Source: Alicyclobacillus acidiphilus NBRC 100859 (GTDB lineage Bacteria > Bacillota > Bacilli > Alicyclobacillales > Alicyclobacillaceae). Taken from it: a DNA stretch of 64,000 nt. Under the pieces are notes generated by a model. It was not told the origin of the DNA, ran no database searches, and saw only the letters and a list, made by a program, of their open reading frames with translations. Position 1 is the stretch's first letter, and every line of letters starts with the position of its first letter. The stretch lies in assembly GCF_001544355.1 (NCBI RefSeq), contig NZ_BCQI01000003.1:1-64000 (forward strand). The letters are read 5' to 3'. This document shows positions 53,135 through 63,943 of the stretch, piece by piece. Both the position numbers and the translations under genes were made by a program.

Positions 53135-54910
53135 GTGGAAGGCGTGTACCGACGACTTCGTCGCTTTTATCGCCCATATCTGCCCTTATTGTACGTGAGT
53201 TTATCGTTGATGTTGTTGACGACGGCGCTTCAGCTTGCGTACCCGTACTTATTGAAAATGATTGTGAACCGAGTTGTGATTGGGCATCAATTCGGTGAAC
53301 TGTTGCCGTTGTCGGCGGCCATCCTCGTGGCGGCGCTGATCAAAGGCGTGTTTAACTTTACGCAGGCTTACCTTGCACAGGTTTTTGGCAGCAGGACCAG
53401 CTTTGATTTGCGGAATGCACTCTATAAGAAATTGAATCATCAGCCATTTTCCTATTACGACCGCATTCACACTGGAGACCTGATGTCGCGCATGACCGCC
53501 GATTTGGACGCGGTTCGGATGTTTTTCGCGTTCGGTATCAACAACCTTATGAGTATCGTCCTCATCGTGTTCATGGGCATCGGATTGATGCTTTCGATGA
53601 ACTGGGTACTGGCTTTGGTGCTCACCGCGCTGATGCCCATCCTCGCCGTGACGGCGCTTCGCTTCAACTCGCGCCTGCACCCGGTCTTTCAGAACGTCCG
53701 GCGTGCGCTTGGGAGGTTGAACTCCGGAGTTCAGGAAAACTTGATGGGGATGCGGACGGTGAAATCGTTTGCGAAGGAACCGTTCGAGATCGACAAATTC
53801 AATGAGCGGAACAACGCCTACTACGATGCCAACATGGACGCGACAAAATTGTGGCGCACATTTTTTCCATTCATCGAGTTTGTCGGTAACATTGGCGTCG
53901 TCCTCATTTTGATGGTGGGCGGCTGGCTGGTGATGTCCCAGCGAATGAATCTGGGCGACCTTATCGCGTTCCTGTCGGTCGTGTGGTACATGATTTGGCC
54001 GATGTCACAGTTGGGCTTCTACCTGAACAACTGGACGCAGGCGACTGCGGCCAGCGAACGATTGCTTGAAATTCTTGAATATCCGGACGATTTTGATGCG
54101 GAGACGGAGCACGTCTCGAAGGAGATGCAGGGACGCGTCGAGTTTCGCAACGTCTCTGTCAAATTTGGCGACAAGAATGTTCTCTCGAACATCGATTTCG
54201 TTGCGGAACCTGGGCAAACCATCGCGCTTCTCGGACTCACCGGTGCTGGCAAGTCTACGTTGACGTCGCTCATCGCGCGATTCCGGGATGCGTCGGAAGG
54301 GCAGGTGCTCATTGACGGGATCGACGTCAAGGAGTGGGATCGGCACCGCCTGCGGTCGCAGATTGGCGTCGTGTTCCAGGAACCGTTCTTGTTCTCCACG
54401 ACGATCTTCGCCAACATCGCGTACGGCAGACCGAACGCGAGTGTGGAGGAAGTCGAGCGAGCTGCGAGAGTCGCGGATGCGGCGGAGTTCATCGACGCCT
54501 TGCCCGAAGGGTACATGACGCTGGTTGGCGAGCGCGGACTCGGGCTGTCAGGCGGACAAAAGCAACGTGTCGCCCTGGCGCGTGCCATCTTGTTGAATCC
54601 GAGCATTTTGATTTTGGACGATGCGACCAGCGCTGTCGACATGGAGACCGAATACGAGATCCAGCAGGCGTTGCAGCAGGTTATGGAAGGAAGAACGACA
54701 TTTATCATCGCGCACCGGATATCGTCGCTCAAACGCGCTGACCAGATCTTGGTCTTGGACGACGGCAAGATCGTGCAGCGCGGCACGCATGATGAACTCG
54801 CGAACCAGGAAGGACTTTATCAGGAGATTTTCAGAATGCAGTTCCAAGATTTCGCTTCCATGAGCGAGGTTCCAGTAGCGATGCAGACCGGAACGGAGGG
54901 CAATTGCTGA
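53135..54910 (+). CDS. ABC exporter half-transporter with degenerate catalytic site
   Basis: About 591 residues: six membrane helices (residues ~20-310) then a nucleotide-binding domain with Walker A ALLGLTGAGKSTL, signature LSGGQKQRVALAR, Walker B ILILDDATSA and H-loop IIAHRIS. The catalytic Glu after Walker B is Asp, as in the non-canonical partner of heterodimeric exporters (BmrC/D, LmrC/D, TmrA/B). GTG 53135 has AGGAG 8 nt upstream. Its stop overlaps the next start. Probable multidrug or lipid export. Confidence 0.88.
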   Translation: MEGVYRRLRRFYRPYLPLLYVSLSLMLLTTALQLAYPYLLKMIVNRVVIGHQFGELLPLSAAILVAALIKGVFNFTQAYLAQVFGSRTSFDLRNALYKKLNHQPFSYYDRIHTGDLMSRMTADLDAVRMFFAFGINNLMSIVLIVFMGIGLMLSMNWVLALVLTALMPILAVTALRFNSRLHPVFQNVRRALGRLNSGVQENLMGMRTVKSFAKEPFEIDKFNERNNAYYDANMDATKLWRTFFPFIEFVGNIGVVLILMVGGWLVMSQRMNLGDLIAFLSVVWYMIWPMSQLGFYLNNWTQATAASERLLEILEYPDDFDAETEHVSKEMQGRVEFRNVSVKFGDKNVLSNIDFVAEPGQTIALLGLTGAGKSTLTSLIARFRDASEGQVLIDGIDVKEWDRHRLRSQIGVVFQEPFLFSTTIFANIAYGRPNASVEEVERAARVADAAEFIDALPEGYMTLVGERGLGLSGGQKQRVALARAILLNPSILILDDATSAVDMETEYEIQQALQQVMEGRTTFIIAHRISSLKRADQILVLDDGKIVQRGTHDELANQEGLYQEIFRMQFQDFASMSEVPVAMQTGTEGNC

Positions 54911-56733
54911 TGAGTGTGCATGAGACGTCCACCAAGCCTTCCGACGAGATGCTTCGGGCGCCGTTTATCTATCGCGACGACGAGGCGCTCGAAAAGAGCT
55001 TTCAATTCACACTGATGAAGCGGCTCGCTTCCTATATGCTGCCGTATCCGGGGTTGATCGTGGCGGCGTTCTGCGCGACGCTCGGCAATTTGGCCGTCAC
55101 GCTGATCGCGCCGTATCTCGTCGGCCGCACCATCGACACGGCGATTTCCAATCACCACGTGAGTTCGCTGATGACGTATGGCGCAATTTTGGCGGGATTG
55201 TACGTGTTGAACTTTGCGGCGTCGTCATTTCGAATTTATTTGACGAACCAATTGGGGCAGCGCGTCATCCAAGGGTTGCGCAAAGAGTTGTTCGAGCACG
55301 TTCAGGGACTTTCGAGCGACTTCTTCGACAGCAGACCGGCCGGATCGATTCTCGTTCGTATTCTGAACGACGTGAACTCGCTGCAAGACTTGTTTACAAA
55401 CGGTGTCATCAACTCCATCACGAATCTGTTCACATTGATTGGCGTCATCGCAATTATGTTCTCGCTGAATTGGCAATTGTCGATCATCACGCTCATTGTG
55501 GTGCCTTTCATGTTCATCCTGTCGCTGCGGCTGACCATCCAAATCCGGCGATCATGGCAACAGGTTCGCTTGCGCCTCAGCCGGATCAATGCGCACTTGG
55601 CCGAAGGCATTCAAGGCATGCGCGTCACCGAGTCGTACGTGCGCCAGGAAGAAAACCAGGAATTTTTCGAGTCGATGAATCGGGATTACATGAAGACGTT
55701 CCTGATGGCGCAGCGTTGGAGTATCCCGTTTGGTCCGCTCGTCGATATCACGGGTGCCCTTGGAAGCGCACTCCTCTTCTGGTACGGCGTGCACCTGCTG
55801 CACAACGGCGTTGTCACCGTGGGTCTCTTGGTCGCGTTCGCGAACTATCTTGGCAACTTCTGGACGCCGATTGGACAGCTTGGCCAGGTCTACAATCAGA
55901 TTCTCGTCGCGATGGCATCCTCGGAAAGAATTTTTCAATACCTCGACACGCGCCCGAATATCGTGGACAGGGACGGAGCCTTGCCGATCCCGCCCATCAA
56001 AGGTCACGTCGAGTTTCGCAATGTGGGCTTTTCCTACGAGCTCGGCCGCCGTGCGCTGACAGACGTGTCTTTTGAGGCGTTACCGGGACAGACCATCGCG
56101 CTCGTCGGGCACACCGGCGCTGGCAAGAGTACCGTGATGAATCTGCTGGGCAGGTTTTACGATCCGACCGAGGGCCAAATCCTGATCGACGGCAAGGACA
56201 TCACTTCGGTCTCACTCGACAGTTTGCGCAGCCAAATCGGTATGGTGCTCCAGGAGACGTTCATTTTCTCTGGAACCATCATGGAAAACATCCGGTACGG
56301 AAATCCGGCCGCCAGCGACGACGACGTCAAGGCCGCGGCGCGCGCCGTGTTCGCCAGCGAGTTCATCGAGCGCCTGCCGGACGGCTACCACACCGAGGTG
56401 CTGGAACGCGGCAGTCGGCTCTCGCAGGGGCAGCGTCAATTGATTTCGTTCGCGCGGGCGATATTGGCCGATCCGCGCATTCTCATTCTCGACGAAGCGA
56501 CGGCAAGCATCGACACGTATACGGAGCACCTGATTCAGAAGGGGCTCGAAGTGCTGCTCGCGGGCCGCACCGCCTTCGTCGTGGCGCACCGATTGTCGAC
56601 CATCCGCGACGCAGACCAAATTCTCGTCTTTGATGGCGGGAAAATCGTCGAGCGCGGCGATCACGCCCATCTCATGTCCGTCGGCGGCTATTACTACGAT
56701 CTCGTCGCGGCCCAATATCGCTTTCTCGCCTAA
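54910..56733 (+). CDS. ABC exporter half-transporter, catalytic partner
   Basis: About 607 residues: ~45-residue cytoplasmic leader, six helices, then Walker A ALVGHTGAGKSTVMN, signature LSQGQRQLISFARAI and a canonical Walker B with Glu, ILILDEATASID, and H-loop VVAHRLS. LSQGQ instead of LSGGQ is also common in such heterodimers. It pairs with the upstream product; the TGATG overlap couples their translation and fixes stoichiometry. Confidence 0.9.
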   Translation: MSVHETSTKPSDEMLRAPFIYRDDEALEKSFQFTLMKRLASYMLPYPGLIVAAFCATLGNLAVTLIAPYLVGRTIDTAISNHHVSSLMTYGAILAGLYVLNFAASSFRIYLTNQLGQRVIQGLRKELFEHVQGLSSDFFDSRPAGSILVRILNDVNSLQDLFTNGVINSITNLFTLIGVIAIMFSLNWQLSIITLIVVPFMFILSLRLTIQIRRSWQQVRLRLSRINAHLAEGIQGMRVTESYVRQEENQEFFESMNRDYMKTFLMAQRWSIPFGPLVDITGALGSALLFWYGVHLLHNGVVTVGLLVAFANYLGNFWTPIGQLGQVYNQILVAMASSERIFQYLDTRPNIVDRDGALPIPPIKGHVEFRNVGFSYELGRRALTDVSFEALPGQTIALVGHTGAGKSTVMNLLGRFYDPTEGQILIDGKDITSVSLDSLRSQIGMVLQETFIFSGTIMENIRYGNPAASDDDVKAAARAVFASEFIERLPDGYHTEVLERGSRLSQGQRQLISFARAILADPRILILDEATASIDTYTEHLIQKGLEVLLAGRTAFVVAHRLSTIRDADQILVFDGGKIVERGDHAHLMSVGGYYYDLVAAQYRFLA

Positions 56734-56809
56734 GCCGATGTGACGTACGGATGTGTTTTGCTCGATGGATCGCAGCTTTAGTTGCGGACCGAAAAGTTGT
56801 ATACTGTGC

Positions 56810-56843
56810 GGAGCCCGGCAGTTCTGGCCGGGCTCCTGCTTTG
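56810..56843 (+). terminator. strong hairpin before coaA (terminator or attenuator)
   Basis: GGAGCCCGGC (56810-56819) pairs perfectly with GCCGGGCTCC (56827-56836), followed by TGCTTT. It ends the ABC operon. A TATACT box at 56800-56805 with a weak TTTAGT 17 bp upstream lies just before it, so if that promoter is real the hairpin would sit in the coaA leader. Confidence 0.65.
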
Positions 56844-56940
56844 AGGCTTGAGCTCGCGGTGTCGCCGTTCCAGCTGTTGGATGGAGCGTTCGACGGATCG
56901 GCAGCAAGGAGCGCTTCAAGCTTGCTGATGGAGGCGAATG

Positions 56941-57918
56941 ATGGACAGCAACCACGTTTCAAACGCAGTTTCTAACGGACGCAAGTTTTCACCATACATT
57001 AAATTTACGCGAGACGAATGGCGCAACTTGCGCGCGTCCACTCCGCTTTTGTTGGAAGAATCCGACTTGGCCGCATTGCACGGGCTCAACGAGCGGGTTT
57101 CGCTCACGGAAGTCGAAGAGATTTACCTGCCGCTCTCCCGACTCCTGAATCTGTACGTCGGCGCCACACAGAAGCTGTATCAAGCGACGCATGACTTTCT
57201 CGGACATACAGGCAGCAAGGTGCCTTATATCATTGGGATCGCAGGAAGCGTGGCTGTAGGCAAGAGCACCACTGCCCGCATCATTCAGGCGCTGCTCGCG
57301 CGGTGGCCGGATCATCCCAAGGTCGACCTAGTCACGACGGACGGCTTCCTCTATCCGAATGCGGAACTCGAACGCCGAGGAATTATGCACCGGAAAGGTT
57401 TCCCGGAAAGCTACGATTTGCGCAGGCTCATTCATTTTTTGGCCGACGTGAAATCCGGCATGCCTGAAGTGACCGCGCCGGTATATTCGCATTTGACGTA
57501 CGATATCGTGCCGTCGCAAGTCATTTCGATCCGGCAGCCCGACATCGTCATCCTCGAAGGTCTGAACGTGCTGCAGACCAAATCCAGCGGCAAACACGGC
57601 AAGTCGCTCAATATCAACGTCTCGGACTTCTTCGACTTTTCGATCTACGTCGACGCTCCGGAACGCACGATTCGCGAATGGTACATCTCGCGTTTCTTTA
57701 CTTTGCGCGAGACCGCCTTCAGGGACGAGAAATCCTATTTTCACCGTTACGCCACGCTCTCCGACGAAGAGGCCGAGGCGACGGCGAGCCGGATTTGGGA
57801 AGAGATCAACGCCAAGAATCTGCGAGAAAATATTCTGCCAACCAAACAGCGCGCCGATCTCATCCTAGAAAAAGGCGACGAGCACCGCGTCACCGGCGTC
57901 CAACTGCGGAAAATCTAG
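56941..57918 (+). CDS. coaA: pantothenate kinase, type I
   Basis: About 325 residues. P-loop GSVAVGKS at residues 102-109, [20 protein letters not shown] and [20 protein letters not shown] are type I CoaA motifs. It catalyses the first step of coenzyme A synthesis and is CoA-inhibited. ATG 56941 has GGAGG 6 nt upstream; ATG 56938 is one codon earlier. Single-gene unit. Confidence 0.93.
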   Translation: MDSNHVSNAVSNGRKFSPYIKFTRDEWRNLRASTPLLLEESDLAALHGLNERVSLTEVEEIYLPLSRLLNLYVGATQKLYQATHDFLGHTGSKVPYIIGIAGSVAVGKSTTARIIQALLARWPDHPKVDLVTTDGFLYPNAELERRGIMHRKGFPESYDLRRLIHFLADVKSGMPEVTAPVYSHLTYDIVPSQVISIRQPDIVILEGLNVLQTKSSGKHGKSLNINVSDFFDFSIYVDAPERTIREWYISRFFTLRETAFRDEKSYFHRYATLSDEEAEATASRIWEEINAKNLRENILPTKQRADLILEKGDEHRVTGVQLRKI

Positions 57919-57963
57919 CGGCCGATCGGGCAGGTTGTGGCCGGGTGGGCAAAGCGGGGTATC

Positions 57964-58081
57964 GGGGTAGCGGGGTAGCGGGGTAGCGGGGTAGCGGGGT
58001 AGCGGGTAGCGGGTAGCGGGTAGCGGGTAGCGGGTAGCGGGTAGCGGGTAGCGGGTAGCGGGTAGCGGGTAGCGGGGTAGC
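57964..58081 (+). repeat. compound minisatellite (8-bp then 7-bp units)
   Basis: Five GGGGTAGC units (57964-58003) are followed by ten GGGTAGC units (58004-58073) and a final GGGGTAGC. The array abuts hairpin 1 of E8. The change of one G across the whole run indicates slippage expansion from a single event. Confidence 0.95.
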
Positions 58082-58276
58082 GCAAATAGGCGTCTCTCAG
58101 CCGCTTATTTCAGCGAAGTGACAGGATAGAAGGCAAATAAGCGGCCCTCAGCGCCTTATTTGCCTCCGGCGCCTCCAGAATGGGGCGATGTCCGCCACTT
58201 AAGCGTCTGTGAGCGGCTTATTCGTGGCAAATCACACGATTCGACACACTTAAGCGTCTCTGGGCCGCTTATTTGC
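58082..58276 (-). repeat. four-hairpin intergenic element, copy E8
   Basis: Hairpins start at about 58082, 58133, 58196 and 58247 (steps 51, 63, 51). The spacer before hairpin 4 contains GATTCGACACA. It is followed by C-rich repeats: CCCCCGAC twice and GTCCCTC three times (58277-58328). Same orientation as E3 and E5. Confidence 0.85.
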
Positions 58277-58411
58277 CCCCGACCCCCGACCCCCGCCCGC
58301 CCCCCGTCCCTCGTCCCTCGTCCCTCGGCCTCCCGCTTGCCCCCGCCCCGATCGCGGCATCGCGGTCATCGAGCCCTCTCGCTGTATGCACCCAAATTCA
58401 TCGATGCAGTC

Positions 58412-58440
58412 TTGCACTTACTGTGCGATGAGGATACACT
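58412..58440 (+). promoter_or_regulatory. sigma-A type promoter of cggR-gapA
   Basis: TTGCAC (58412-58417), 17 bp, TACACT (58435-58440). The expected transcription start is near 58447, immediately before the CggR operator. Confidence 0.7.
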
Positions 58441-58448
58441 GTAGTCGT

Positions 58449-58484
58449 CGGGACGAAATATGATGCACAGGGACGAATAGGGTC
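58449..58484 (+). promoter_or_regulatory. CggR operator
   Basis: CGGGAC (58449-58454), 6 bp, TGAT, 4 bp, AGGGAC (58469-58474), 6 bp, GGTC (58481-58484). This follows the B. subtilis CggR operator layout CGGGAC-N6-TGTC-N4-CGGGAC-N6-TGTC with a few mismatches and the same 20-bp period. It lies just after the promoter, as in the known case. Confidence 0.75.
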
Positions 58485-58493
58485 CCGCAAGTT

Positions 58494-58633
58494 AGCTCGA
58501 TATCAGCTCGATATCAGCTCGATAGTCGGCTGAAATGATCATCGTCGGGTTTGGCTCTGCCGGATCGGCGGTTCGCCGGATCAGCTTAATCGAACTGGCG
58601 GTTACTCTTATTCCATACGTTTATTCCATACGT
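58494..58633 (+). repeat. short direct repeats in the cggR leader
   Basis: AGCTCGATATC is repeated at 58494, 58505 and (partly) 58516, and TTATTCCATACGT at 58608 and 58621. They lie in the ~270-nt untranslated leader of cggR. No hairpin of note; significance unknown. Confidence 0.6.
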
Positions 58634-58722
58634 TTCGGACAGGTGGACTGTTAAGACTGGATTGGCTCAGAACGTTGGCTCCATTTCCTTCAGAATGCGC
58701 CGTAGCCAAAAGGGGAAACGTC

Positions 58723-60772
<2,050 letters not shown>

Positions 60773-60830
60773 GACGAAGGAATGCTGCCGTCGAGATCGG
60801 GCAGCGGTTGATTCACCTCATAAGATGCGC

Positions 60831-60870
60831 AATGGCTCCGGCGATGAGTTGACTCGCCGGGGCCATTTTT
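60831..60870 (+). terminator. Rho-independent terminator of gapA
   Basis: AATGGCTCCGGCGA (60831-60844) pairs with TCGCCGGGGCCATT (60854-60867), ending in TTTTT. It closes the cggR-gapA unit. Confidence 0.88.
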
Positions 60871-60908
60871 ACATGGGATCGCTCTACTGGCGGTCGCTTC
60901 GCTGGGGG

Positions 60909-62378
60909 TCACTCCGCGTTCAACATCGAAATGATTGGATTGGACGTATCCAGCTCGGTGACGTTGGTGATGGTGAAGCCGAGTGCCGATGGTTGCGTGA
61001 CATCAGTCACTTGTCCGTTGGTGAAGTCGATCCAACCGCTTTGAAACGCGTAGAGACCATTTTCGAAATCGAACCGGAATCCGAAATCGTGCACCTGTTT
61101 CTTGCCGACAGTCAGCTTCGTCGTGGGGACGACCGAGATGTAGGCGGAGGTTGGATCAGGCGAGTCTGTAGGCTTCTCTGCTGCCGCGCCAGCAAGTGAA
61201 CTGACGAGGGAGCCGTTCTTGTTCCATTTAATTTGATGTGTTCCTGACTGCAGAGCGACCGCTTGGTAGTGAGACTGATCGGGGCCGAGGAACTGGATGC
61301 TTCCACTCACATGACTGGCTACGTTGATGGTGACCAGCGCGCCGCTGTTCGGCTCTTTAGCGGCGACCTCCAGTTGCTTGGTGAACTGCGTGTTGAATGC
61401 CGCGACCGATTCGCCGAACGTCGATTGGAAGGCTTGGTCCGCGTTTTCGTGCGTCAGGGCGTTGGCGAGCCTGGCGATGGACGATATCCCGAATTGGTGA
61501 ATGAGATTGCACATGGCAAGCCAATCCTGCAACTCGTAATCGTACGTTTCCGTTCCCGCGAGAATGGCGCTCTCGTCTCCAGTCAGGGGAACCAGTTGGT
61601 TGCTTTGAACGACCTGCAGGATGTCCTCTGCGTATTCTCGTTCGTCGCCCTCAAACTGAACGAGCGGCTCCAACGATTTTTGTGCGTTAAAGCCCATGTA
61701 GACAGCCATGCCTTCATTCATCCAACTCGGGATCGACGAGATATTCTGATTGATGGTCGCGTGCGTCAACTCGTGGGTCAAGGTGTTGGCGAGATCAGCG
61801 TCCGACGGGTTTTGATTTAACGGAATGATAATCGTATTGCCCAAAGTGAATCCGTTGGAATCCTCCGATAAACTTTGCGCGTCGCCTTTGGAGACGCCGA
61901 TGCTCTTGAGCAGCTTGGCATACGAGCTCGACGATCGCACCAGATAGATGGTGGCCGGCGTCGACATGCGCAAGCCGAGAAACGAGCTCACTCGGCCGAC
62001 AGAGCCGACTTCCTTGAGAATCGACGTGACGTGATTGACGTCGGCCGTTGTCACATCGGACCCGTAGGCCTTGACTTTGACGAGACTCAAGTTGCTAGGA
62101 TAGGGAGAGTAGGCGTAATGCGCCTGCGCGGCGGTGTCAACCTTGGCCCGCTGCGGTTGCGCCGAATGGTCGAGGGATGCAATCGCGTCAGCCGATCCCG
62201 CTGGTCTGCCAGCGGGCAAAGGGAGAGGGGCGATGTCGCCACTGGTGTGAACGCGCGAGACAGCGGCTGACTGACTGTGTTTGAAAACGTTTGCCCCAAA
62301 TGTCGAAAACGACGACAAACCGCTCAATACGACAGCCGAGGACACGATAGCAATAGCAGTATGGGCAGCTTTCCTCAT
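60909..62378 (-). CDS. secreted gluzincin-like (peptidase MA-type) protein
   Basis: About 489 residues. Signal peptide (MRKAAHTAIAIVSSAVVLSG, then LSSFSTFGA), a linker, and a domain with LTHELTHATINQNI (HExxH) and 18 residues on WMNEGMAVYMGF, whose Glu is the third zinc ligand. This is the peptidase MA-like layout. The C-terminal ~150 residues are beta-rich. ATG 62378 follows AGAGGAT; the longer frame has no site. Extracellular; substrate unknown. Confidence 0.78.
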   Translation of the reverse strand: MRKAAHTAIAIVSSAVVLSGLSSFSTFGANVFKHSQSAAVSRVHTSGDIAPLPLPAGRPAGSADAIASLDHSAQPQRAKVDTAAQAHYAYSPYPSNLSLVKVKAYGSDVTTADVNHVTSILKEVGSVGRVSSFLGLRMSTPATIYLVRSSSSYAKLLKSIGVSKGDAQSLSEDSNGFTLGNTIIIPLNQNPSDADLANTLTHELTHATINQNISSIPSWMNEGMAVYMGFNAQKSLEPLVQFEGDEREYAEDILQVVQSNQLVPLTGDESAILAGTETYDYELQDWLAMCNLIHQFGISSIARLANALTHENADQAFQSTFGESVAAFNTQFTKQLEVAAKEPNSGALVTINVASHVSGSIQFLGPDQSHYQAVALQSGTHQIKWNKNGSLVSSLAGAAAEKPTDSPDPTSAYISVVPTTKLTVGKKQVHDFGFRFDFENGLYAFQSGWIDFTNGQVTDVTQPSALGFTITNVTELDTSNPIISMLNAE

Positions 62379-62489
62379 GCTGGACAATCCTCTCGGGCTA
62401 AATGAACGCAACACAGCGTCTATCTATCATTTAGCCCGAATTTGCCTTTGAATTCAAGACTTTCCTGGGGGCGAATCGGGACGAATTGT

Positions 62490-63767
62490 TTACGCTTGCG
62501 TTTCCATATCGCCGCGCAGGATGGTCTGCGCCCGATCCGGTCCCACGCTCACATATCGAACCGGAACGCCAACCCATGCTTCCACTTGGCGTACGAAGGC
62601 CTGCGCGTTCGCAGGGAGATCGGCAAATGTTCTGCAGTCGGAAATATCCTCCTGCCAGCCGGGCAACGTCTCATAGACTGGTTGAACGAGTTCCATGTCG
62701 TAGGCGGGCAAGGGCCATTCGTACTGAGTTCCGTCTTTCTCATAGCGGACGGCGACTTGGATCTGGTCCAGTCCAGACAGGACGTCGAGCTTCATCAACG
62801 CGAGTTCTGTATATCCGTTGATCCAAGCGCCGTAGCGCAGCGTCGGAATGTCCAGCCAGCCGCATGCCCGCGGTCGGCCCGTCGTGGCTCCATATTCGTG
62901 GCCTTTGTCCTGCAGGTACGTTCCGTAGGAATCGTTCAACTGTGTCGGGAACGGGCCCTCTCCAACCGCGGTCGTGTACGCCTTGGTGATGCCCGTGATA
63001 CGCCGGATCGCCGTCGGCGGCACGCCCGCGCCAGCTCCGATGCCGCCGGCAATTGGATTGGATGAAGTCACGAACGGATAGACGCCCCAGTCCAGGTCTC
63101 GCATGATGCCCAACTGTCCTTCGAACAACACGTCTTTCTCGGCCTGATGCGCTTCGTACAGCAACGGAGTCGTATCGGCGATATACGGCAGCAGTTTGTC
63201 CCTGGCTGCGAGCAGAGAGGTCCAAATTTCGTCAAACGTCCCGTACGACGCGAGGCCTGGAATGCGGTTGATCTTGGCCTGGAACGCGGTTTCGAGGCGG
63301 GTGCGAAGACGATGGAGATCGCGCAGTTCACCGACCTGCAGTCCGAATCGCCCCACCTTGTCCTGGTACGCGGGGCCAATGCCTTGAAGCGTGGTGCCGA
63401 CTTTCTTCGATCTCTGTTCTTCTTCCCACTTATCCTGCCATATGTGGTACGGCAGAACCATATGCGCCCGTTCCGAGATCACGAGGCGTCGCGTGTCGAT
63501 GCCAGCGGCTTCGAGTGTCGTCAACTCGTCGACCAACTGCTGCGGGTGCAGCACCACGCCTGCGCCAAGCACGGAGATGGTGTGATTGTGAAAGATGCCG
63601 GACGGAACCAGGTGCAACGCGAACTTGCCGTACTGGTTGACAATGGTATGACCAGCGTTGCCGCCGCCCTGGTAGCGAACAACCAGATCGGCTTTCTCCG
63701 CCAAATAATCGACCATTTTGCCTTTGCCTTCGTCGCCGTATTGGGCGCCTACCACCGCGTGGAACAA
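62490..63767 (-). CDS. purA: adenylosuccinate synthetase
   Basis: About 425 residues. GAQYGDEGKGKMVDYLAEKA with the P-loop GDEGKGK (residues 11-17), GNAGHTIV, TTLQGIGPAYQDKVGR, GATTGRPRACGWLD. It joins IMP and aspartate with GTP in AMP synthesis. TTG 63767 has GGAGG 8 nt upstream. No purine riboswitch or G-box is visible in the upstream 170 bp. Confidence 0.95.
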   Translation of the reverse strand: MFHAVVGAQYGDEGKGKMVDYLAEKADLVVRYQGGGNAGHTIVNQYGKFALHLVPSGIFHNHTISVLGAGVVLHPQQLVDELTTLEAAGIDTRRLVISERAHMVLPYHIWQDKWEEEQRSKKVGTTLQGIGPAYQDKVGRFGLQVGELRDLHRLRTRLETAFQAKINRIPGLASYGTFDEIWTSLLAARDKLLPYIADTTPLLYEAHQAEKDVLFEGQLGIMRDLDWGVYPFVTSSNPIAGGIGAGAGVPPTAIRRITGITKAYTTAVGEGPFPTQLNDSYGTYLQDKGHEYGATTGRPRACGWLDIPTLRYGAWINGYTELALMKLDVLSGLDQIQVAVRYEKDGTQYEWPLPAYDMELVQPVYETLPGWQEDISDCRTFADLPANAQAFVRQVEAWVGVPVRYVSVGPDRAQTILRGDMETQA

Positions 63768-63943
63768 TGCGTTTCCTCCTCAGGTCCCGACTGTCCGTGC
63801 GACCGTCGCAGCTCCTTCGTGCTGCGGCTTGTCGCGGACCGGACATCGCGTCATGTACAACGATAGTGTACGCTTCGTCGATATATGTGTAAAATGAATA
63901 ATAAGTATGATTTTGATACGGAATTCGTATGGGAGGCGGGCGA

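Noticed and set aside
63916-63930. ATACGGAATTCGTAT palindrome before the LysR gene
   Set aside because: It has one unpaired base and chance is likely; kept only as a remark in the LysR entry.
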